The notes under the pieces are model-generated. The model was not told the origin of the DNA, made no database searches, and saw only the letters and a program-made list of their open reading frames with translations. From contig NZ_SJFN01000015.1 of assembly GCF_004328075.1 (NCBI RefSeq), forward strand, positions 79,457-114,013: a stretch of DNA of 34,557 nt, in the 5' to 3' direction. The position numbers and the translations under genes are program-made. This document shows positions 8,116-15,468 of the stretch, piece by piece. Numbering within the stretch: the first letter of the stretch is position 1; every line of letters begins with the position of its first letter. The DNA comes from Siculibacillus lacustris (GTDB taxonomy: Bacteria; Pseudomonadota; Alphaproteobacteria; Rhizobiales; Ancalomicrobiaceae).

Positions 8116-9293
8116 CCACGCCCTATCCCCTCGCCTCGACCACCTGGGACGACGAGGAGGCGGCGGCGCTCGAGCGCGTCATCGCCAGCGGCCGCTACAC
8201 CATGGGGCCGGAAGTCCAGGCCTTCGAAGCCGACTTCGCCGCCCATTTCGGCAGCCGTCACGCGGTGATGGTCAATTCCGGCTCGTCGGCCAACCTGCTG
8301 GCGATCGCCGCGGTGATGTATCACCCCGACCTCGGGCTCGAGCCCGGCGACGAGGTGATCGTGCCGACGGTGTCGTGGAGCACGACCTTCTATCCGCTGC
8401 ATCAGAACCGGTTGGTGATGCGCTTCGTCGACGTCGATCGGGCGACGCTCAACCTCGATCTCGATCTCGTCGAGGCGGCGATCACGCCGCGCACCCGGGC
8501 GATCTTCGCGGTCAACCTGCTCGGCAACCCCTGCGACTTCGCGCGGCTGCGCAAGATCGCCGCCGAACATTCGCTGCTGTTGTTCGAGGACAATTGCGAA
8601 TCGATGGGCGCGACTTTCGAAGGCCGGGCGGCCGGCACCTTCGGGCTGTTCGGCACCTTCTCGACCTTCTATTCGCACCACATCTGCACGATGGAGGGCG
8701 GCGTCGTCGTCACCGACGACGAGAAGCTCTACCACACCATGCTCAGCCTGCGCGCCCACGGCTGGCTGCGCGAACAGCCGGCCCACAGTCATCTCGCCAC
8801 CGACGTCGACGACTTCGCCGGGCTGTTCCGCTTCGTGCTGCCGGGCTTCAATTTCCGGCCGCTGGAGATGGAAGGGGCGCTGGGGCGCTCGCAGCTGCGC
8901 AAGCTGCCCGAGCTCGTCCGCCATCGCCGCGCCAATGCGCAGGTGTTCACCCGCGCCTTCGGCGACATTCCGGGCATCCGGCTGCAACAGGAGACCGGCG
9001 AGAGCTCGTGGTTCGGCTTCGCGCTGATCCTCGAGGGGCCTCTTTCCGGCCAACGGCGGGCCCTGGTCGAGGTGCTGCGCGCCGCCGGCGTCGAATGCCG
9101 GCCGATCGTCGCCGGCAACTTCCTCGCCAATCCGGTGATGCGCCATCTCGACCATTCTGTCGCCGGGCCGGTGCCGGTGGCCGAGGCGATCGACGTCGAC
9201 GGGCTGTTCATCGGCAACCACCACCATCCGGTCGGCGACGATCTCGAGCGGATCGCCGAGGTGGTGCGCGGCTTCGCGGCGGCGCGCGCCTGA
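8112..9293 (+). CDS. colD: GDP-4-keto-6-deoxy-D-mannose 3-dehydratase (ColD-like)
   Basis: This 393-residue protein has the fold-type I PLP enzyme pattern of the DegT/DnrJ/EryC1 family: NSGSSANLLA for PLP phosphate binding and FEDNCES with the PLP-contacting Asp. The Schiff-base lysine normally lies six residues before the Glu of the EGG motif. Here that position (189) is His, in FYSHHICTMEGG. Replacement of this Lys by His is the known hallmark of ColD, which uses PMP and glutamate to remove the 3-OH of GDP-4-keto-6-deoxymannose in colitose biosynthesis. An ordinary sugar aminotransferase such as perosamine synthase is therefore unlikely. It is the last gene of the gmd operon. Confidence 0.88.
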   Translation: MTTPYPLASTTWDDEEAAALERVIASGRYTMGPEVQAFEADFAAHFGSRHAVMVNSGSSANLLAIAAVMYHPDLGLEPGDEVIVPTVSWSTTFYPLHQNRLVMRFVDVDRATLNLDLDLVEAAITPRTRAIFAVNLLGNPCDFARLRKIAAEHSLLLFEDNCESMGATFEGRAAGTFGLFGTFSTFYSHHICTMEGGVVVTDDEKLYHTMLSLRAHGWLREQPAHSHLATDVDDFAGLFRFVLPGFNFRPLEMEGALGRSQLRKLPELVRHRRANAQVFTRAFGDIPGIRLQQETGESSWFGFALILEGPLSGQRRALVEVLRAAGVECRPIVAGNFLANPVMRHLDHSVAGPVPVAEAIDVDGLFIGNHHHPVGDDLERIAEVVRGFAAARA

Positions 9294-9294
9294 G

Positions 9295-9308
9295 GCCGCG
9301 ATCGCGGC
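9295..9308. terminator. Short palindrome between convergent colD and GT11 genes
   Basis: A perfect 14-bp palindrome (GCCGCG-AT-CGCGGC) fills the 21-bp gap between the colD stop and the GT11 stop. It could form a small bidirectional hairpin, but it has no T-run on either strand, so a terminator role is uncertain. Confidence 0.3.
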
Positions 9309-9314
9309 GCGCCG

Positions 9315-10184
9315 TCACAGGCGCAGCCAGCGCGCCGGGATCAGGTCCGAAGTGTCGTGGTCGGCGCCGGCGAACCAGCGCGCCGGGGCGACGACGCGGG
9401 CGTCGGGGCGCGGATCGAGCCAGGCGGCCCACCAGCTGAAGGTCGAATTGGCGATGACGTGGGCCTCGGCCGCGGCCATCAGGGTCATGTCGGCGGCGTC
9501 GCGCCCGTCGGGCCGGGGGTCGACGAACACCGTGCCGGCCGGCAGTCGTAGGTTGGCGCGCACCCAGGCGGGATCGTCGCTGAACACGAAGATCACCGGA
9601 TCGGCGAGCCCCTCGACGGCGCGGGCGATCGCCGCTTCGTACCACTCGGGCGAGCAGGTGCCGTGGATGGCGTTGGCGGCGGGGTTTGTGACGTAGTCGC
9701 CACGGCGGACGTGGACCGACACGGAGGTCGAGGCCTCGATCTGCGCCAGCGTCGCGGCGCGGGCGGCGTCGAGGGGGGCGGCGAGGCGGAAGTCGGCGCG
9801 GATCGTCGCGGCGCTCTCGGCGAAATAGCGTTCGCTCTGCCAGAAGCCGGTGAGGTGGCCGGGACCGGTGTGGGCGAGCACCGCGGGCTCGAATCGGAAA
9901 GTCCGCTCGACGATCCGCGGCATCGGCGTGCCCCGGCGGGGCCCGAGCGCCGCGCGGAGGGCGGCGAGGCTCCAGGGCTTGGGGATCGGCGGCGGCAGTT
10001 CGTCGGGGGTCGCGGTCGGGACGGCAATCGCGAACTGGTCGAGGCCGTAGCGATGGACCCGGTAGGTCGCCATCTCGGTGAGATCGAGGCGATAGGGCTC
10101 ACCCGTCGCCTGCGCGAGACGGCGGCCGACGGCGTATTGGAACATCTGGTTGCCCAGACCGCCGCAGATGCGCGAGATGATCAC
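9315..10184 (-). CDS. GT11-type fucosyltransferase-like glycosyltransferase
   Basis: The product is 289 residues, normal for bacterial GT11 (alpha-1,2-fucosyltransferase family). It opens with VIISRICGGLGNQMFQYAVG, the hallmark GGLGNQMFQYA start. It has HVRRGDY at 158-164, which contacts the GDP-sugar, then FSDD at 201-204 and NSTFSWWAAWL at 246-256. A GTG start at 10184 is chosen because it places the GGLGNQ motif at the usual distance; further upstream the frame runs into repeat DNA. It converges on colD. The donor is probably GDP-L-fucose or, given colD, GDP-L-colitose. The presence of both GT11 and GT10 suggests two linkages or two acceptors. Confidence 0.88.
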   Translation of the reverse strand: MIISRICGGLGNQMFQYAVGRRLAQATGEPYRLDLTEMATYRVHRYGLDQFAIAVPTATPDELPPPIPKPWSLAALRAALGPRRGTPMPRIVERTFRFEPAVLAHTGPGHLTGFWQSERYFAESAATIRADFRLAAPLDAARAATLAQIEASTSVSVHVRRGDYVTNPAANAIHGTCSPEWYEAAIARAVEGLADPVIFVFSDDPAWVRANLRLPAGTVFVDPRPDGRDAADMTLMAAAEAHVIANSTFSWWAAWLDPRPDARVVAPARWFAGADHDTSDLIPARWLRL

Positions 10185-10381
10185 GTCACAGGTCCCCGTC
10201 GCCCCCGACGCGGGGCGGCGGACGCTAGCATCGCGCCCGCCGGGCGACAAGAAAGGGCGGGCGTCCCCGTTTCCGTCACGCCGGGTCGGCGGGGTCGAGG
10301 CGCCGGCGCGGTGAATCCCGCCGGAGGGACCACGCAGCGAAATCGAGATTCGTTCCGGCGCGCGGCGCTGCCACCTCGTTC

Positions 10382-10499
10382 CCTCCCCCCTCGAGGGGGA
10401 GGGACAGGGAGGGGGGGAGGGAGCCGCATCCTCCAGGGCCGCGCGAGGGGAGAGGCCGAGCCCCCCCCTCTCTGTCTCTCCCCCTCGAGGGGGGAGAGG
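10382..10499. repeat. Long imperfect inverted repeat (REP/BIME- or MITE-like)
   Basis: Two arms of nearly 40 bp (about 10382-10420 and 10461-10499) are almost perfect reverse complements, with a 40-bp spacer. Each arm also holds its own palindrome centred on CTCGAG with C-runs and G-runs on either side, so the unit could fold as one long hairpin or as two small ones. It lies in the 394-bp gene-free stretch between the GT11 start and the cbiO stop, in which I see no other gene. It codes for nothing recognisable and looks like an intergenic repetitive element. Confidence 0.75.
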
Positions 10500-10578
10500 A
10501 CGCCTACACATAGGCCTGTCGGAGATGGGTGGGCCGATGAAGGCCAATTCCCCGGGAGCCCCACGTCGCGCCCCCGCC

Positions 10579-11309
<731 letters not shown>

Positions 11310-11313
<4 letters not shown>

Positions 11314-12044
11314 CGGGCGATCCACCCGATCGCCGCGACGGCCGCGAGCGTGGCGAGGACCGCGGCGAGACCCGCGGGCGACACCGGCCGGCGGCGCGAC
11401 AAGACCGCGAGGCCGCCGCCGGTCCAGCCGCGCGCCGCGAGCCCGGTCTCCAGCCGGCGGGCGCGATCGAGGGCGCGCGGCAGCAGGTTGGCGGCGAGGA
11501 TGCCGGCCGAACGGATGCGGCGGCGGACCCCGACATGGCCGAGGCGGGAGGCTTGCGCGGCGTCCATGGCCAGCGCGGTGTCGGCGAGGAGGAACAGGAA
11601 GCGGTGGGTCAACAGGGCGATCTCGGTGATCTCTTCGGGCACGCCGAGGCGACGGGTGGCGGCGACCAGATCGGTCGCCGGTGTGGTCACCGCCAGACAC
11701 AGCAGGCCCGACATGGCGGCGAGCGAGCGCAGAGTCAGGGCCGCGGCGGCTTCGACTCCGTGCGGGGCGAGGGCGACGCCGTCCGGGCCGATCTCGATCA
11801 GCAGCGTCGCCGCCCCGGTCAGCACGAAGCCGAGCGGCCCGGCGAGCGTCCAGGCCCAGGCGCGCCAGGGCACGCCGGCGCCGCCGATCGCCGCGAGCGA
11901 CGCGACCGCCAGGATCACCGGACCGGTCGGCCAGGCGGGCAGCCCCAGGGCGAGGGCGAGCAGCCCGAGCCCCAGCGTCGCCTTCTCGGCGAGCGAGCGG
12001 TCGCGCCAGCGGTTGGCGTGGGCGATTCTATCGATCGGCGACAT
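11310..12044 (-). CDS. cbiQ: Cobalt ECF transporter transmembrane subunit CbiQ
   Basis: This 244-residue polytopic membrane protein (about five to six hydrophobic segments) couples the ATPase to the substrate-binding CbiM/CbiN unit. It begins MSPIDRIAHANRWRDR, a family-typical amphipathic start. The region about 145-200 has the Ala/Arg-rich coupling-helix pattern (HVGVRRRIRSAGILAANLLP) that docks onto CbiO. It overlaps cbiN by 17 bp and cbiO by 4 bp, so all four subunits are co-translated. Confidence 0.93.
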
Positions 12045-12333
12045 CGCGGCTCCGGGCGCCGTGGCGTCGTCCCAGGGCGTAACCGAGCACGCCCGCGCCG
12101 AGCGCCGCCTGGAGGGCGAAGAGCAGGCTCTCGATCTCCTTGGAGGGCGGTTCCCAGAAGGGGCGCGCCCACGGCTGGTAACCGGGGCGGGCGGCCTCGA
12201 TCGCCACGGAAGCGGCGTCGTCGGTGCCGCGGAAGGTGCCTTCGATGCCGGGCAGGACCAGCGGCGCGACGACGATCACCGCCACCAGGACGAGCAGGAC
12301 CGTGGTGGTACGGCGGGAGAGGGTGAGGGTCAT
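12028..12333 (-). CDS. cbiN: Cobalt transport protein CbiN
   Basis: CbiN is a small auxiliary subunit that helps CbiM load Co2+. The 101-residue product has an N-terminal membrane helix (about 10-28), a periplasmic loop with GTDDAA, PGYQPW and PPSKEIES, and a second helix beginning LLFALQAALGAG. Two helices around that loop are the CbiN pattern, and the length is normal. It starts at an ATG at 12333, 1 bp after the cbiM stop. Confidence 0.93.
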   Translation of the reverse strand: MTLTLSRRTTTVLLVLVAVIVVAPLVLPGIEGTFRGTDDAASVAIEAARPGYQPWARPFWEPPSKEIESLLFALQAALGAGVLGYALGRRHGARSRDVADR

Positions 12334-12334
12334 G

Positions 12335-12988
12335 TCAGCGGCTCCCCTCGATCCCGGTGGTCGGGGTGCGCAGCGCCAGCGCGCTCATCACCACCACGGT
12401 GAGCAGGCCTTCGGCGATCGCCAGCGGCACCTGCGTCACCGCGAAGATGCCGGCGAACTTGGCCAGCGCTCCGGGGAATCCGGAGAGCGGATCGGGATAG
12501 GCCAGCGCCAGCTGCAGCGAGGTGACGCCGTAGGTCGCGAGGTCGGACAGGGTGGCGCCGAGGAACACCGCGCTCGAAGCCGGCAGGCCGAGGCGGGTGG
12601 CGCCGCGCCACACCGCCCAACCGACCCAGGGGCCGACGATCGCCATGGAAAAGACGTTGGCGCCGAGCGTCGTCAACCCGCCGTGGGCGAGCAGCAGCGC
12701 CTGGAACAGCAGGACGACGGTGCCGAGCACCGCCATCACCGCCGGTCCGAAGGCGATCGCGCCGAGGCCGGTGCCGGTCGGATGGGAGCAGGAACCGGTG
12801 ACGCTCGGCAGTTTCAGCGCCGACAGGACGAAGGAGAAGGCGGCGGCGGCGGCGAGCGTCAGACGGGCCTCGGGGGTGTCGCACAGGATCTTCTTCAACG
12901 AGATCGCGCCGGCGACGACGAAGGGCGTCGCGACCACGAACCAGCCGACGGCATGCCCGACCGGCAGAAAGCCTTCCATGATGTGCAT
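12335..12988 (-). CDS. cbiM: Cobalt ECF transporter substrate-binding subunit CbiM
   Basis: CbiM is the metal-binding membrane component of the transporter. The 217-residue product begins MHIMEGF; in this family the free N-terminus and His2 form part of the Co/Ni site. A second conserved His follows in [16 protein letters not shown]. Roughly seven hydrophobic segments are visible. The frame continues upstream into the riboswitch, so the ATG at 12988 was chosen because it produces the required MHIMEG terminus and has GAGGTGG 4 nt upstream. It heads cbiMNQO and is presumably repressed when cobalamin is abundant. Confidence 0.95.
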   Translation of the reverse strand: MHIMEGFLPVGHAVGWFVVATPFVVAGAISLKKILCDTPEARLTLAAAAAFSFVLSALKLPSVTGSCSHPTGTGLGAIAFGPAVMAVLGTVVLLFQALLLAHGGLTTLGANVFSMAIVGPWVGWAVWRGATRLGLPASSAVFLGATLSDLATYGVTSLQLALAYPDPLSGFPGALAKFAGIFAVTQVPLAIAEGLLTVVVMSALALRTPTTGIEGSR

Positions 12989-12998
12989 GAGTCCACCT

Positions 12999-13014
12999 CG
13001 CGCAGAACTGCGCG
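12999..13014 (-). promoter_or_regulatory. Hairpin abutting the cbiM ribosome binding site
   Basis: A perfect 7-bp stem CGCGCAG/CTGCGCG with a 2-nt centre lies directly 5' of the cbiM Shine-Dalgarno (12993-12999); its last pair uses the first G of that motif. It is well placed to act as the translational expression platform of the cobalamin riboswitch upstream. The switching mechanism is inferred. Confidence 0.45.
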
Positions 13015-13104
13015 TCGCACCATGAGCCCGCTCGTCCGATCGTCGATCGGCGGTCGGGCACGCCCGTCGGGACACCCCGCCCCTGGACGCGTACGACGCT
13101 CGTG

Positions 13105-13352
13105 CGACGGCAGGTCTCCTGGCTCGCGGGTCGTCGTGTTCGGTCCAGCCTTCCCGGTCCGTCTGCCCGCCCCGGGTGGAAATCGGGGGAGCGACCAGTG
13201 GCCGATCCGAAACGCGCGATCCTGGGGATCGCACGGGCCGGATCCGAGGGACCGATCCCTCTCCGCTCACAGTTGCGGGGGCAGCCGCGGCTCGGAGCGC
13301 TCCCGACGATCTTTCGACCGGCGCGCGCGTTCCTTCCCGTGTTCCCTTTTCA
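13105..13352 (-). ncRNA. Cobalamin (B12) riboswitch
   Basis: On the minus strand the conserved blocks appear in the right order: a 5' GGGAAnnnGG-type block (about 13350-13335), GCTGCCCCCGCAACTGTG (13285-13268), GGCCACTGG near 13203-13195, CCGGGAAGGCTGG (13157-13145) and the B12-box end CGAGCCAGGAGACCTGCC (13126-13109). Adenosylcobalamin binding normally lowers expression of the gene downstream. That gene is cbiM, which fits cobalt uptake for B12 synthesis. No T-run terminator follows, which favours translational control. Confidence 0.95.
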
Positions 13353-13433
13353 CCTCGGCCGCATGGAGCGGCGCGAGGAACCGTCGCAGCGTCAGCCTAC
13401 GCCGCTTCGCCGAGTCCGTGCAAGCGCGGCGGA

Positions 13434-13736
13434 TCAGCGCGCGCAGGAGACGTGGGTGAAGCCATTGCACATGTCGGCGTCGCACACCGCGCCGGTGATC
13501 AGCCGGGTCGGTTCGGTGGCGCCGACGTTGGGCTCCATCGCGAAGTTCAGGGCGCCGACGTAGCCGCGACGCTCGCAGAAGGCGTCCGCGGCCGGCTTAC
13601 CGCAGGCGCGGGCCCAGGTCAGACACCAGTCGAGCCGCATCCCGCCGATCCGCGGGCGTTCGAAGGTGCGGATCTCCGCGGCGGCGGTTGCCGCGAAGAC
13701 GAGCAGCAGCAGCGTTGCGATCGCGGTGGAACGCAT
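13434..13736 (-). CDS. Small exported cysteine-rich protein, unknown function
   Basis: The product is 100 residues. The N-terminus is a clear Sec signal peptide (MRSTAIATLLLLVFAATAAAE). The mature part has six cysteines (DWC, ARAC, AFC, GAVC, DMC, VSC), an even number consistent with three periplasmic disulfides, and Trp/Gly/Tyr positions that suggest a compact domain. The ATG at 13736 has GGGAGGA about 9 nt upstream. It follows another exported-protein gene on the same strand by 60 bp. I do not assign a family; a small lectin-like or inhibitor-like fold is possible but unproven. Confidence 0.8.
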   Translation of the reverse strand: MRSTAIATLLLLVFAATAAAEIRTFERPRIGGMRLDWCLTWARACGKPAADAFCERRGYVGALNFAMEPNVGATEPTRLITGAVCDADMCNGFTHVSCAR

Positions 13737-13796
13737 CGTCCAGTCCTCCCATCGATGATCGGCAGGTCGTCGGCGTCGCGGCGACCGGCGGCATGT

Positions 13797-14174
13797 TCAG
13801 TCGCGGATGCGGGCGGTCCAGAAGGCGCCGGGCTCGTACCAGGAGGCGCCGCCGCGCAATGTGCGGCGGTTGCGCGAGAGTTCGGCCCAGTAGGTGCCGC
13901 GCAGGCCACGCCGCCACAGTTCGATCGCGTGGCCGTCGAAGCGAGCGATCTCGATCACGTCTCGGACGGTGCCGCCGCTGTCGCTGTCGCGCCAGCGGGC
14001 GTCGAACACGTCGGTGCCGCCGCGGCGGCGCCAGACCCCGTCCCAGAAGCGGCCGCTCGGCACCTCCTCGTGCACCAGCCATTCGGATCCCAGGTCGTCG
14101 GTCTGGGCGGGCACGGGGCCGGCGAACAGAGTACCGGCGGCGGCAATCAGCAGGTGGCGTCGGTCGAGCGACAT
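13797..14174 (-). CDS. Exported hypothetical protein with Tat-like signal
   Basis: The product is 125 residues. It begins MSLDRRHLLIAAAGTLFAG, a twin-arginine-like start (RRHLL) with a hydrophobic core and a likely cleavage near PVPAQ. The mature domain has many Trp/Tyr/Arg residues (SGRFWDGVWRRRGGTDVFDA, then YWAELSRNRRTLRGG), a pattern seen in small all-beta secreted domains; there is no cysteine. The ATG at 14174 has GGAGGAG upstream. It is divergent from the DUF2946 gene and probably co-transcribed with the cysteine-rich protein gene at 13434-13736. Function unknown. Confidence 0.75.
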   Translation of the reverse strand: MSLDRRHLLIAAAGTLFAGPVPAQTDDLGSEWLVHEEVPSGRFWDGVWRRRGGTDVFDARWRDSDSGGTVRDVIEIARFDGHAIELWRRGLRGTYWAELSRNRRTLRGGASWYEPGAFWTARIRD

Positions 14175-14370
14175 GGCCTCCTCCGTCGAACGAGCGCCGG
14201 GGTGGCGCCCGGATCCGGCGACGAAACATCCGGGCGGCGGGCGATGCCATGAGGTGGCGCAAGCCTCGCGCGAAATTCGAGGGTTCGGATGCGGATTTCG
14301 CCGGCCGCCGACGCCGGTCGTGGGGCAGGGCTCGGTTGACGGCGGACGGCGGCCCGTCCATCCTCGGGGT

Positions 14371-14778
14371 ATGTTGAAGACGGCGCGACGGCGGACTTCG
14401 CGGATCCTGTTTGCGGTGCTGGTGGCGCTGACGACGGTGCTCGTCGGTTTCGCGCATCGGCCGCCGGACGCCGCAATGGGCGCGCCGGCCGGCTACGATC
14501 TGGGGCGCTTCGTCCTCGCCGACGGCGAGATGCCGGCGCTGTGCGGCCATTTCGCGGATCCCGGGCAGGGATCCGATGGCCCTATCCATGTCGGCGCGGT
14601 CTGCGACGCCTGTCTGATCGCCGGTGCGCCGGGGTTGGTGCCGCCGGCGGAGGTCGGTCTGCCGGTGCCACAGCCGATGGCGCGGGTGCGGCCGGCGATG
14701 GTCGCGGCGGTCGTCGCGGTGCCGACGGTGCGGGCGCCGGTGTCGCGCGGGCCACCGGACGGCGCGGCCGCGGCCTGA
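14371..14778 (+). CDS. DUF2946-like protein with CxxC
   Basis: The product is 135 residues. It has an N-terminal hydrophobic segment (about 11-28, signal or membrane anchor), then C58 and a CDACLIAGAPGL segment with C78/C81, which resembles DUF2946 proteins encoded near copper genes. A Pro-rich tail follows. The frame is open far upstream, but the ATG at 14371 starts the recognisable protein; its Shine-Dalgarno is weak. The copper chaperone gene follows 152 bp downstream, so a role in periplasmic copper handling is a reasonable inference. Confidence 0.75.
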   Translation: MLKTARRRTSRILFAVLVALTTVLVGFAHRPPDAAMGAPAGYDLGRFVLADGEMPALCGHFADPGQGSDGPIHVGAVCDACLIAGAPGLVPPAEVGLPVPQPMARVRPAMVAAVVAVPTVRAPVSRGPPDGAAAA

Positions 14779-14794
14779 CGCTTGCGGCGCCCCG

Positions 14795-14821
14795 GGCGCG
14801 TTCGCGCCTCTTTTCCCTCTT
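14795..14821 (+). terminator. Possible attenuator between DUF2946 and PCu(A)C genes
   Basis: GGCGC and GCGCC with a 4-nt loop (14795-14808) are followed by a T/C-rich run (TCTTTTCCCTCTT). The stem is short and the run is not pure T, so termination would be partial. It begins 17 bp past the DUF2946 stop. Confidence 0.4.
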
Positions 14822-14930
14822 CCTTCCCCCGATCCGCCGCCGCAGGCCCCCGAGAGGCCGGGTGGCGCGATCGATGCGGACATCCGGGCGCCCGTTCCGA
14901 GGAGCGGCGACGCCGACGAGGACACTCCCC

Positions 14931-15410
14931 ATGAAGATCCTGCTTCCCTTCGCTCTCGCCGCCGGCCTGATCGCCGCGGCGCTTCCCGCTCAGGCGCACG
15001 GCTACAAGGTCGGCGCGCTGGAGATCGGCCATCCCTGGAGCCGCGCCACGCCCAAGGCGGCGCCGGCCGGCGGCGGCTTCCTCACCGTGACCAACACCGG
15101 GACCACCGCCGACCGGCTGGTCTCGGTCACCTCGGCGGTCGCCGACAAGGTCGAGATCCACGAATCGGCGGTGGTCGACGGGGTGATGCGGATGCGGCCG
15201 CTCGAGCGCGGTCTGGAGATCCCGGCCGGTGCCAAAGTCGAGCTGAAGCCCGGCGGCAACCACGTGATGTTCGTCGGCCTCAAGGCGCCGTTCGAGAAGG
15301 GCACCGCCTTCAAGGGCACGCTGACCTTCGAGAAGGCCGGCTCGGTCGAGGTCGATTTCGCCGTCGAAGAGATGGGTGCCGCCCCGGCCCATCACGGCAG
15401 CACGAACTGA
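14931..15410 (+). CDS. Periplasmic copper chaperone PCu(A)C
   Basis: PCu(A)C proteins bind Cu(I) in the periplasm and deliver it to cytochrome c oxidase (Cu-A, and Cu-B in some species). The 159-residue product has a Sec signal peptide ending in LPAQAHG. It has the copper motif: HES...M separated by ten residues, then about 22 residues to HVM, close to the published H-X10-M-X21-H-X-M. The C-terminus adds a His pair (AHHGSTN). The ATG at 14931 has GAGGA 9 nt upstream. It follows the DUF2946 gene and converges with nnrS. Confidence 0.93.
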   Translation: MKILLPFALAAGLIAAALPAQAHGYKVGALEIGHPWSRATPKAAPAGGGFLTVTNTGTTADRLVSVTSAVADKVEIHESAVVDGVMRMRPLERGLEIPAGAKVELKPGGNHVMFVGLKAPFEKGTAFKGTLTFEKAGSVEVDFAVEEMGAAPAHHGSTN

Positions 15411-15419
15411 AGCACCGAC

Positions 15420-15447
15420 GGCGGGCGGATCGCGAGATCCGTCCGCC
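15420..15447. terminator. Bidirectional hairpin between PCu(A)C gene and nnrS
   Basis: A 12-bp stem (15420-15431 with 15436-15447, one G-T pair) has the loop GCGA. It sits between two convergent stops, as expected for a shared terminator, but neither strand has a T-run. Confidence 0.5.
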
Positions 15448-15468
15448 GGTCACCGGGTCGTCGCGGGC

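Noticed and set aside
8112-9293. Calling this gene a GDP-perosamine synthase or generic DegT aminotransferase
   Set aside because: The PLP-anchoring lysine is replaced by His189, which fits ColD and not an aminotransferase.
10185-10547. N-terminal extension of the GT11 protein to an upstream start
   Set aside because: The extension would be encoded by the inverted repeat and be Pro/Arg low complexity; family members start right before GGLGNQMFQ.
13000-13270. Longer CbiM start inside the riboswitch
   Set aside because: It would translate the conserved riboswitch core and hide the MHIMEG N-terminus needed for metal binding.
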